Positions 12,001-24,400 of a stretch of DNA of 64,000 bases are shown piece after piece. Every line of letters starts with the position of its first letter. The first letter of the stretch is position 1. Source of the DNA: Sipunculus nudus (Eukaryota > Annelida > Sipuncula > Golfingiida > Sipunculidae); the NCBI GenBank assembly GCA_026874595.1, contig CM049322.1:3211900-3275899 (forward strand), in the 5' to 3' direction. Position numbers and translations under genes: made by a program. The notes beneath the pieces are model-generated. The model made no database searches. It saw nothing but the letters and a program-made list of their open reading frames with translations, and was not told the origin of the DNA.

Positions 12001-15000
12001 AATCGTAACCACTAGACCTAGAATCTTCTAACTTGACATCCTGGGAGGTCCATAAAAATCTTGGAAATCTGAAATTAGGTCTCTGTTACCCATATTCTTC
12101 AAGCTATTGGGCTGCGAAGTACCCCTCATAATGATGGAAAATTTGATACAAAAGCTGAAGTATCTGAAGAACTAATGCATTGATCACCATGATTTTTTGG
12201 ATACTGATCATGGAGTGTTTCATCAGTTTCTGCAGACTGGTGGCGCCACCTGTATTTTTTTTCATTTTTTTTTACCTAGAATCTTCTTTCTTGACATGCA
12301 GGGAGGCCCATGAAAAGTCTCCCTGGAAACCTGAAATTAAGTCTCTGTTACCTATAACCTATAAAGCTCCAGTATCTGAACAATTTTTGCATTGATCACC
12401 ATGATTTTTTTGCATGCATATTCATAAAGGACTATTTCATCAGTTCCTGCAGACTGGTGGTGCAACCTGGATTTTTTTTTCGAATTTTTATGCATTTTTT
12501 CTCTATTTTTTAGCTCAGCTGACTAAGTCATCTGAGCTATACTGATCACTCTTTGTCCGTCGTCTGTCCACCCATCCTGCCGTCCAGCCGTCTGTCCGTT
12601 AACAGGGCACAAATCGTAACCACTGAACCTGGAATCTTCTTACTTTACATCAAAAGAGATCCATGAAAAATCTCCTTGAAAACCTGAAATTAGGTCTCTG
12701 TTACCCATATCCTTTGAGCTATGGAGCTGTGAAATACCCCCCAAGAATAATCAAAATTTAATACAAAAGCTCAAGTATCTGAATAACTACTGCATTGATC
12801 ACCATGATTCTTTGCATGAATATTGATCATGGGATGTTCCATCACTTCCTGCAGACTGGTGGTGCCACCTGTATTTTTTCCAATTTTTACGAATTTTTTT
12901 CTTTTTTTTTCAGACCTGCAATGAAACTGTCATCTGTTAACAGGGCACAAATCATAACCGCTGGACCTGGAATCTTCTCACTTCAAATCTAGGAAGGTCC
13001 ATGAATAATCTTCTTGGTAACCAAGTATCTAAATAACTACTGCATTCAACACCTTGATTATGTGCATGGACATTGATCATGGGGTGTTCTATCATCTCCT
13101 GCAGACTGGTGGTGCCACCTGTATTTTTTTTCCATTTTTAGCGAACCCGTGAGCTTATGCGATGGTGCGGCGTTGTCTGTCAAGTGTCCTGTGTCGTGCA
13201 TCGTCTGTATGTTAACCATAGCTATCTCAAAAACGACAGAAGCTAGCATCACCAAATTTTTGCAAATAATCAGTCATCTGAAAAACTCTATCAGATGTTT
13301 TTTATTTTTTTCAAACTGCATTTTCTTAGATTTTATTTGGAAAAAGCTTTAAAAATCTTCTTCTTGGAAACTGTCAAGCCTAATCGTCCAGTATTTCACA
13401 GAAATGATCCCTGGAACAATCTTTCTCAAGTTTCTTTGAATGGTTCCAGTTTGGAGATTTTTGGCCAAGTTACAGGAGGTTGAACTTAGTCATCTGTCCA
13501 AAAAAGCACACTAAAAATAAAATCTCAGAAACGGCTAGAGCTATAATCACCAAATTTTATACCAATGTTTGTCACATATGTCATATCTGAAATTGAGGTA
13601 TTGGTGGCGCCACCTACATTGATGTGTTTTTAACAAGCAAAAAATGTAATTTTAAACTCTTCTAGCTTATATACTGATTTGTGATGAACCTTTTAAGCTG
13701 ATTGGTTTAAACTTTACAAGAATTATTCTATGGTATAGGGTTCTGCCAGTTTTATAAGAATAGATTGGGTAAATACAGCTTTAAAAAGCTTTGTAGCCAA
13801 TTGAAAAATTGTTTGAAAACAGATTTGACAACATGCTGAGTTTCAGAAGCCAAGTCAAGAGGTCACTCAGTACAAACAGGTGGGGTCAAGACATCACCAT
13901 GGCAACTGACCTGGCTCTGGCGGGTGTCTAGACAATGTGTCTAGACGTCTAGACAGCGTCTAGACGTCTAGACACAATGTCTAGATGCAGAATTCCCAGA
14001 TTATTGGAACTATATCTTTCAACTGTTTGAAAAAACTTGGTTTGCATTTTAAGCGAATTGGGTTTATCATCAGGTCACATGTGAACTGCTGCGGCCTCAT
14101 TTTTGGTTGACCTCTGACCTTTCCTCGCTGCCCAGCATCCATTTGTGCATCTGTTTCCACACATAAACCCACTTATCTCGGAAACCGTTTGAACGATCAG
14201 GCTAAAAATTTTGTACAAATGTAGCCCTTTGATAGCTTTATAACATACATTAAAAATGGTGGTGCCACCTGGAACCATTTTTGCACAGCGTCCATCTGTT
14301 CATCTGCCTTGGGATAAAATCACTCATATCTCAGAAGTGGTTTGACTTATCCACCTAAAATTTTGCAGGTTTATACATCCTGGACAGCTTTCTTTATTTT
14401 ATGACGGGTGGCACCACGTACATTCATGTTTACTCTGCAGTCATTCAAGCTCCTATCTCGGGAACCGTTTGACTGATTTGGCCAAAATTTTGCTTGTGTA
14501 TAGATCTCACATAGATCTTCATCATAGACAAAACTGGTGGTGCCACCTGCAACCACTTATGCACAGCTTCCATCTGTTCATCTGCCTTGGGTTAAAATCA
14601 CTCATATCTCAGCAGTGGTTTGACTTATCCACCTGAAATTTTGCAGCTTTATACATCCTGGACAACTTTCTCGATTTTATGACAGGTGGCACCACCTACA
14701 TTCAAGTTTACGCTGCAGACATCCATGCTAATATGCAACACACCTCACTCTATTCCCCTTGCCACTTAATCCATGCCTCACTTCACCCGTCCCACTCTGA
14801 TTTCTGTGGGGACACATAGTAGCTTATAGACTACCCATATCCTAGTTTTAAAATGTCCTAGTCTGAAACTTGCAGGTCGGAAACGTCCATTTTGCTGAAA
14901 TCATAATGACCGAGGTAGATATGCAGGACTTAAGAGGATCAATATTAAATTTTAAAAATAAACCTCCATTCTTACTCCCAAACTTTCCACAGGTTCGCAT

Positions 15001-18000
15001 TAGGTCTGTAGGCCTTGTTTATGAGTTTTTTTTTTTTGTTTTTTTTTGTTAGACCTGCAATGAAACTGTCATATCTTAACATGGCACAATTCCTTACTGC
15101 TGGACCTGGAATTTTCTGATTTGACATCAAAGGAAGTTCATGAATATATCTCTGTGGAAACCTGAAATTAGGTCTCTGTTACCAATATTCTCTGAGCTAT
15201 GGGGCTTAAAAGTACCCCTCAGAATAATTAAAAATTTTATGTTAATTATATTTCAAATACATCTTAAAATACACTCTTTGTATTTTAAAGTTCAGCTGAG
15301 TGTCATGGCCCATGGGCGACTTGTTTAGTATACTTACTAACAGCATCTACCATGTGCTAGAAAAGTTCTGTCTTATATTTTATTCAGCATATTGTTAAAT
15401 CACTCTGCACACTTTGCAGAGAAAAAAATATTTGTTACAACAGAGTTTTTTTTGTCAGCCAGAACTTAATAAACAATGAGCAAATATATGTGTTGGTCAA
15501 TTAAAAAAAAGGCTAAAACTATTTAGATACTTTGTAAATAAAATTTTGATTATGGAAGACCTTCTTGAAAATATTAAGAGGTTTGATGAAGTTATATACA
15601 TGTTAGAATACATCATTCTTATCAAATATCTATTGTGACAACTCCGTCACAAATACTTATAAATCTTCTTTGCCAGCTAAATATTATAAAGAAAATTGTT
15701 TATCTGCAAAGGTTCTTCTGTCATAAATGTAAACAAAAGAAATATTGGTTTATCTAATAATGATTTCACATTTTTCATTTAAATATTACCTGTGGAATAA
15801 AATTTCTGAAAAAATAAAATTTCAGTAAAGTTGACTGCAAGTCATCATAGCTATAGTTATGGTCCATTGTATGTAGTTCATCCATCTATTTGTCTGTCTA
15901 TCTCTCCATCCATTAGACATTTTGAAGCCGTTAGACCTAAGAATCCAAGATTAGGCATACTGTTAGATGTCCCTAAGATCTCCTACCAAACCAAAAACTG
16001 GGTCACTGCATCTTGGATCCATCAAGAAATTAAGGAGAAACCTCAGGTATCCAATATTATTATAACACTTCAGGACTGCCTAATATCAAAACTTCTCATC
16101 AGTTTTTCTTCATATTTACCAAAACTATTCCCGTATATGGTTCCTATATAAATGCTAGAAATTAGGTCAGTATTATGTAATTTATAAAAGTAATTGGCCC
16201 AAAAATAATGCACTTTGTAAAAAAAAAACAGGAAAGTAATTTGCTCACTTAACATTATGGATGTTGAAATTAGAGATTTTTTTTCAGGTATATATAACTT
16301 TATTTTATCAAGATTCAATAGTTTACGCAAAAGTTGATCTTCAGGAATTTTAAAATTATTTTAAGGTATTACTATAAACATAAAATAAGTACCTAAATTT
16401 TGTCCAACTATGACCATTGCACTTTTTGATTTAATTTTGACAGCAGGTACACATAAGGAATCAATCTGTAAGATACTGAAATTTGAAAATAAAATCTAAA
16501 AAATTATATGCTAGTTGTTAAGTTTTTTTTTTCAGACACTCTACATGTATAATGTATTCATTTGCATTATCATGCTCCAGGCTGCCCACTAATTCTGGTC
16601 ACTAAAGCCATGCCTTGGTGACCTTATTAGTGATGTAAGATTGGTGGAGCATCCCTGCAGTCACAGGTGTCAAGTTAATTCTCATGTCACCCCCCCCCCA
16701 GTGTATTACATTATACTTGTAAGATATATTTAGTGAGTCTGTGAGCTTACGCAATGTTGTGGCATCATCCGTCATCTCTACGTTAACCCTAATTATCTTG
16801 AAAATGGCAGAAGCTAGCATCACCAAATTTTATGCAAAAAAAATTAGTCATCTAAAAAACACTGTTGGATTTTGCTTACTTTTTTGGCTAACTGCATTTT
16901 CTGAGATTTTATAGGGAAAAGGCTAAAAAAAACATTAAAAAATCTTCTCAAAAAATGTTCAGCCAGATTGTCCAATATTTCACAAAAATGATTCCTGGAA
17001 CAATCTCTCTCAAGTTTGTTCAAATGGTTCAAATTCCGTGATTTTTGGCTGAGTTGCAGGAAGTTGAACTTAGTCTTCTGTCTGAAAAAGCATACTAAAA
17101 TTACAATCTCAGAAATGTCTGGAGCTATCATCACCAAATTGTACGCCAATGTTGGTCGCATGAGTCATATTTAAAATTTTAGGTATTGGTGGTGCCACCT
17201 GCACTGATCTTTTTTTGAACAGGGGTCATCGTTATCAGTACATTAACCCATATATCTTAGGAACAGCAGGAGCTAGCATCCCCAAAATTGACACAAAAAT
17301 CAGACACATATCAAATATTGTGGTATACAGCTTTCTTTGGTGCCATCTGCAAGAGTTTACATTTTACAGGGAAAAAGCTTGAAAACCTTTGCGAAGCTTC
17401 TTCTCTTAAACTGTTCAGCCAAATTGTCCTATATTTCAGAATAATGATTAACAGAACAATCCCTCTCAATTTTGTTTTAATGGCCCTAGTTTGGTGATTT
17501 TTGGCCGAGCTACAGGAAGTTGAAGTTAGTCACCTTTCCAAAAAAGCATACTAAAAAATTGCAATCTCAGAAAGAGCTGGAGTTACTATCACCAAATTTT
17601 ATGCCAGTGTTGGTCACATGAGTAATATCTGAAATTTAGTTATTCATATGTGTGCAAAATGTGATGTTATCAAACCAAATTGGCCATAAATATTAAACTT
17701 AAATATTCAGATATATATTATTATGTTACACTTTTAATGTTAAGTAAAATTCAGAAAACTTAAAGACAAAAATTGATGAAATAAAAAAGGAGGGTCTAAT
17801 GCAAACTTTGTTCATTATTTTCCTGTCTCAGTAGAAAGGAATTAAAATGAGTTGCTTTGTTTTTCCAAAACTCTCTGCCTGTTTTATATTATATTTTATA
17901 ATTTTCAATAAACTTTTTTTTTCTGTAATCACTGTTGAACTAAATTTCATATCCCCACCATTTCATATTCCCACCATTCTCCCCCCCCCCCCATTGAGTT

Positions 18001-18074
18001 CTAGCACCTGAGCTCTGGTGAAACTAGTTTTATTGTAACTGCATACAAATTGATTAAATAAAGAACATATATAT

Positions 18075-18121
<47 letters not shown>

Positions 18122-18395
18122 TATATACAGAAGTACAGAGGTGTTGTTACTCCCATCACTAACTGCCACCTCCCCCACACACGCACACACACACATAAAC
18201 CCAAGGTCAAGTTCCCACACCTGTGGAGTGGAAATGTTATGTATACATTTTTATAAAATGTAAAAAACAAATGGTTTAAAAGAATTTGGGTCTGATTGGA
18301 CAAATTTGTAAACTGCTGAACTGTCAACAGCTTATAAAAAAAAACCTTCAATGATTATAGTAAAAGTAAAGATATTTTATTCACAAACTACTCAC

Positions 18396-18429
<34 letters not shown>

Positions 18430-21400
18430 GTATATATACGGAAGTACAGAGGTGTTGTTATTCCCATCACTAACTGCCCCCCCCCCCACACACACACGCA
18501 CACATATACCCAAGGTCAAGTTCCGACACCTGTGGAGTGGAAATGTTATGTATACATTTTTATAAAATGTAAAAAACAAATGGTTTAAAAGAATTTGGGC
18601 CTGATTGGACAAATTTGTAAACTGCTGAACTGTCAACAGCTTATAAAAAACCTTCAATGATCATAGTAAAAGTAAAGATATTTTATTCACAAACTACTCA
18701 CATGCTTCAGTTTCAACATTAGGAAACACATGATCAGGTTTAACCATGAAAAATCTCACCTCCTGAAAACTTGCAATTTCTTGGGTTTGTGTCATCCGTT
18801 CTACCACTGATCAATGGAAGTCGGTTTAATGCAGTGATTGGTGATTTTTTTGTGATGCAGTTTCAGTAATAATGCTGATGTGATGAAGTGATGCTAGTGT
18901 GATCAGATGACAGTGATGAAGTCAGAGTGATGCAGTGAGTGTGAAAATAATTTTAACTGAAAATGTTTACAAGTGTGATGAGATCGAGTCCACACCATAT
19001 GAGTCGGAGTGTAAGTCTGAGTCCTGGTCACTGGAATCAAAGTCCAAATCCTTGAGGTTTGGTGATTATATAGGTGTGATGCAGTGTTAGTGTTTATAAA
19101 TGTAATGCAGTGACAGTGATGATATTGATGTAATTTAATGCAGTTACAGTGTCCATGTAAGTGTAATCTATTGACAGTGATGATGTTTACTTTATGATAA
19201 AGTGAGAGTGATGTTTAGGTATGATACAGAGACAGTGATGATGTTTGTGTGATGTAGTGACAGTGATGATATTGAAGTGATGCTGTGACAGTGAAGATGT
19301 TGGTGTGATGCAGTGGCAGTGTTTATAAATGTAATGCAGTGGCAGTGATGATATTGATGTGATGCAGTGAGAATGTTGATATAGGCATGATGTAGTGACA
19401 GTGATGATGTTGATGTGATGCAGTGACAGGGTCAATGTTAGTGTAATGCATTGACAGTGTTGATGTTGGTGTGATGTAGTGACAGTGTTGATATTGATGT
19501 GATGCAGTGACAGTGTTGATATTGATGTGAGGCAGTGACAGTGTTGATATTGATGTGATCCAGTGACAGTGTTGATATTGATGTGATGCAGTGACAGTGT
19601 TGATATTGATGTGATGCAGGGACAGTGTTGATATTGATGTGAGGCAGTGACAGTGTTGATAATGATGTGATGCAGTGACAGGGATGATATTGGAGTGATG
19701 CAGTGACAGTGATGATATTGGTGTGATGCAGTGACAGTGTTGATATTGGTGTGATGCAGTGACAGTGTTGATATTGGTGTGATGCAGTGACAGTGTTGAT
19801 ATTGGTGTGATGCAGTGACAGTGTTGATATTGGTGTGATGCAGTGTTAGTGTTTATAAATGTAATGCAGTGACAGTGATGATATTGATGTAATTTAATGC
19901 AGTTACAGTGTCCATGTAAGTGTAATCCATTGACAGTGATGATGTTTACTTTATGATAAAGTGAGAGTGATGTTTAGGTATGATACAGTGACAGTGTTGA
20001 TGTTGGTGTGATGTAGTGACAGTGTTGATATTGATGTGATGCAGTGACAGTGTTGATATTGATGTGAGGCAGTGACAGTGTTGATATTGATGTGATCCAG
20101 TGACAGTGTTGATATTGATGTGATGCAGTGACAGTGTTGATATTGATGTGATGCAGGGACAGTGTTGATATTGGTGTGAGGCAGTGACAGTGTTTACATT
20201 GATGTGATGCAGTGACAGTGTTGATGTTGATGTGATGCAGTGACAGTGTTGATAATGATGTGATGCAGTGACAGGGATGATATTGGAGTGATGCAGTGAC
20301 AGTGATGATATTGGTGTGATGCAGTGACAGTGTTGATATTGGTGTGATGCAGTGACAGTGTTGATATTGGTGTGATGCAGTGACAGTGTTGATATTGGTG
20401 TGATGCAGTGACAGTGTTGATATTGGTGTGATGCAGTGACAGTGGCAATGTAAGTGTAATCCAGTGGCAGTGATGAGGTTTATGTCAAAGCCAAGATTGC
20501 GATCTGGACGGATCTTAGATCTGTCAAGTCCAAATTGCAATTGCAGTTCAGGCCGGCCCAAATCGCGATCCTGTCTTTTTTGCTTCAGGATCGCAATCTT
20601 GGCTGAACAGATCTAAGATGTGTCCAGCTGAGATCGGATCCTAAACTTGACCAACTCATATTGTGATCAATGTGATCCAAGTGTTTCAGCTTGTTAATTT
20701 ATATTTGTTTCAAAATTAAAAAAAAAATAAAATATGTCAAAATTTTTAAAATTTACTCAGACAAGTACTTATTAGAGATGTCAATATGCCTTAGAATGAT
20801 ATTAAAACCTGTGGCTGCATCAGTTGTCACAAGACTATGTAAATTATCAAAATTTATATTGCTGGTTCCTTGAATTAAGTTAATAAAATTAAACTTGCCC
20901 ATGGATCTCTAGTTTTCTCCTTGTACAATTTATTAGGTGTTCTTATCCTTGAGTTATTTTTCACACATATAATGGTTTGAGATTCCTTTTAATTTTTTTA
21001 TACATTTAAAAAAAAATAAAAATATTTCAATATGATAAAACAAGGGACCCATGGGTCACAGCACTCAGCTGATTGTGACAGTAATAACTGCATCACCATA
21101 GATTTTTTGAAGTTCCAATAAAAAAACTATCCTAAGTACTCAGGAACTAGGGCTCAATGACTGGGTGGAGCGGGGGGGGGGGAGAGTTACAACACCTTTG
21201 AATATAAATTTATACAATTTATAGATATTTAAAAACAGAAAAACAGGCAGAGAGATGGAAAACAAAGGAAATAACTTTAATTTCCATTCTACTGAGACAG
21301 GAAAATAATAACCAAATTTGCATTAGATCCTTTTTTTTCTTTTGTTATGTCATTTTTTTAAGTTTACAAATTTTACTATATATTTACAGTATATCATATA

Positions 21401-24400
21401 TATCTGAATATTTAAATTGATTCACAAATCTAAATTGCATTAACATTTATACTTAATTTAGTCAGGTAACATCACATTATGCACAGAGATATTTATTCCT
21501 TTTTTAATAGAATTTATATTTTTTAAATATGAATTCACAGTTTTAAATTGCACCTTTATTTATCCATGATTTGTTCCATATATTATCAAATTATGCCTAC
21601 TGATTGGTTAAATTATATTTTATTTAATTATTTAAAAGGAAATAATTTCTTAAAAATGCTACATCAGAACAAGGTGGCATCTCTTGGATTACTTCTTGAA
21701 TTAATATTTCAAGAAAAGTTGTGCACATTGGATCAAAAACAGCTTTGCATTTAAAGAAATACAGTTGACAAAAACAAACCATGTATTGCAATATAATTGG
21801 TTGGGGGGGGGGGGGGGGAGGGGGGACCCTGGGGGGGAGGGTGTTAGGGTAGGGCCCATGAGAATAAGTGCTGCATCACTAATATAAGGTTACCTAGGCA
21901 AGGCTGTATTGAGCAAGAGTGGGGTCTTGGATATACAAAATGCAAATACATTAGAGTATCTGAAAAATTTCAATAATTATAATAACTTTTAAGCTTTTAC
22001 TTTCAAATTTCAGAATTCAACAGAATAAATCCACATGTATCCCAGCTATGAAAAACAAATCAAATATATTTACAAGAAAAAAAGTGCCATTGTCAAATTT
22101 GGGCAAAATTTAAGGTACCAATTTTATATTTTTGCTAATATTTTAAAAAGTTTAAAAGATTTTGATCTAATTTTGGGTATACAATTTAATTTTGATTTAT
22201 TAAATTTAAATTACTGAAAAAAAGTCCCTAGCTTTAACATTTTTTTGTGTTAAGTGACCAAATAATTTTCCTGATTTTTTACAAAATGCAATATTTTTTG
22301 GCCCATAACTTTTTTAAATTATATAATACAGACCTAATTTCTGGCATTTGCATAGGAACTTTATAGAGGAATATATGGTAAAAATGAGGAAAAACAGATG
22401 AGTGGTTTTGATATTAAGCAGTCCTGAAGTGTGAAAATAGCTTTTTAATAAAAAATTGAGGTGTTTCCTTAATTTCTCAAAGAAACGAAGTCGCAAAGAC
22501 CCTGTTTTTGGCTTGGTTGGAGATTTTGGGGATATCTAACAGTATGCTGAATTTTGGATTCCTAGGTCCTACGATTACAAAATGTGCCACATCTATGGAC
22601 AGATGGACAGATGGATGGACGAAGGACAATGGACCACGACAATAACTCAGATGACTTATAGTCAGCTGAGCTAAAAATCAGATCTTAGACAAGTTCTCAT
22701 TATGATTTCTGTAATGTTGATAATTGTCATAAGACTTTTGCTATGTCTAGTGCTTAGATTGATGTGGAAGTAGTCCAAAGTGAATATAATAGTTTTATTT
22801 TTTAAATATAAATTAAATCCATAAAACCAGGTTCTTATGATCATTATTTAAATTTGTGAAATTCGTATATTCTGGATTCTCATAAAATTTGTTTGGCTGA
22901 AACTGAATAATTACCAAACCTGGTGGGAATACTTTGCAATTGTATTTGAATGCAAATATGAATATTTACTCCATTATTTCATGCATAAGGATAGGAATAC
23001 AGGTATAAATTAAAGTATTTGAATACAAATGCAAATACTTTCAGAATGTATTCATAAAGGCATTCATGAATATATTCTATAATATTATTTTAATAATAAG
23101 TGACAGTCATGATGTTGGTGTGATGCAGTGACAGTCATGCTGTTGGTGTGGTACAGTGACAGTCATGATGTTGGTGTAATGCAGTGACAGTCTTGATGTT
23201 GGTGTGATGCAGTGACAGTGATGATCTTGGTGTGATACAGTGAAAGTGAGAATGTTGTTGTGAAGCAGGACAGTGATGATGTAGGTGTGTGATACAGTGA
23301 CAGTGGTGATGTTGTTGTGAAGCGGTGACAGTGGTGATGATGTTGTGATACTGAGACATTCATGATGTTGCTGTGATGCAATAACAGTGATGATGTTGGA
23401 GTGATACAGTGACTGATGATGTTGGTGTGATGAAGTGACAGTCATGATGTTGGTGTGATGCAGTGACAGTGATGCTGTTGGTGTGATACAGTGACAGTCT
23501 TGATGTTGGTGTAATGCAGTGACAGTCTTGATGTTTGTGTCAAAGCCAAGTAAGGATCTTGTTGTGAAGCAGTGACAGTGATGATGTAGGTGTGTGATGC
23601 AGTGACAGTGATGATGTCGTTGTGAAGCATTGACAGTGGTGATGATGTTGAGATACTGTGACATTCATGATGTTGCTGTGATGCAATAACAGTGATGATG
23701 TTTGAGTGATACAGTGACTGATGATGCTGGTGTAATGTAGTGACAGTCATGATGTTGGTGTGATGCAGTGACAGTCTTGGTGTTGGTGTGATGCAGTGAC
23801 AGTCATGATGTTGGTGTGATGCAGTGACAGTCATGATGTTGGTGTGATGCAGGGACAGTCATGATGTTGGTGTGATGCAGTGACAGTCATGATGTTGGTG
23901 TGATGCAGGGACAGTCATGATGTTGGTGTGATGCAGACACAGTGATGATGTTGGTGTGATGCAGTGACAGTCATGATGTTGGTGTGATGCAGGGACAGTC
24001 ATGATGTTGGTGTAATGCAGTGACAGTCATGATGTTGGGGTGATGCACTGGCAGTCATGATAGAGAATGATATTATTGAAAACAGCAGTAGTGCCTGGAG
24101 TTCCCCATGTTTGTTGATAAAGAAGCCTGATATGACCTACAGATTTTGTACAGACTATCGAAAAGTTAACACTGTAACAATAACAGATACTTACCCTTTG
24201 CCCAGAGTGGAAGATTGCATTGATAGGATTGGATCTGCTACGTATATTAGCAAGTTAGATCTGTAAAAAGGTTATTGGCAGGTACCTCTTACCGAACGGG
24301 CCAAGCAAATATCTGCGTTTGTAACGCCAAACGGTTTGTTCCAGTACAAAGTTATGCCCTTCGGAATGAAAAATGCGCCAGCCTGCTTCATGAGACTTAT

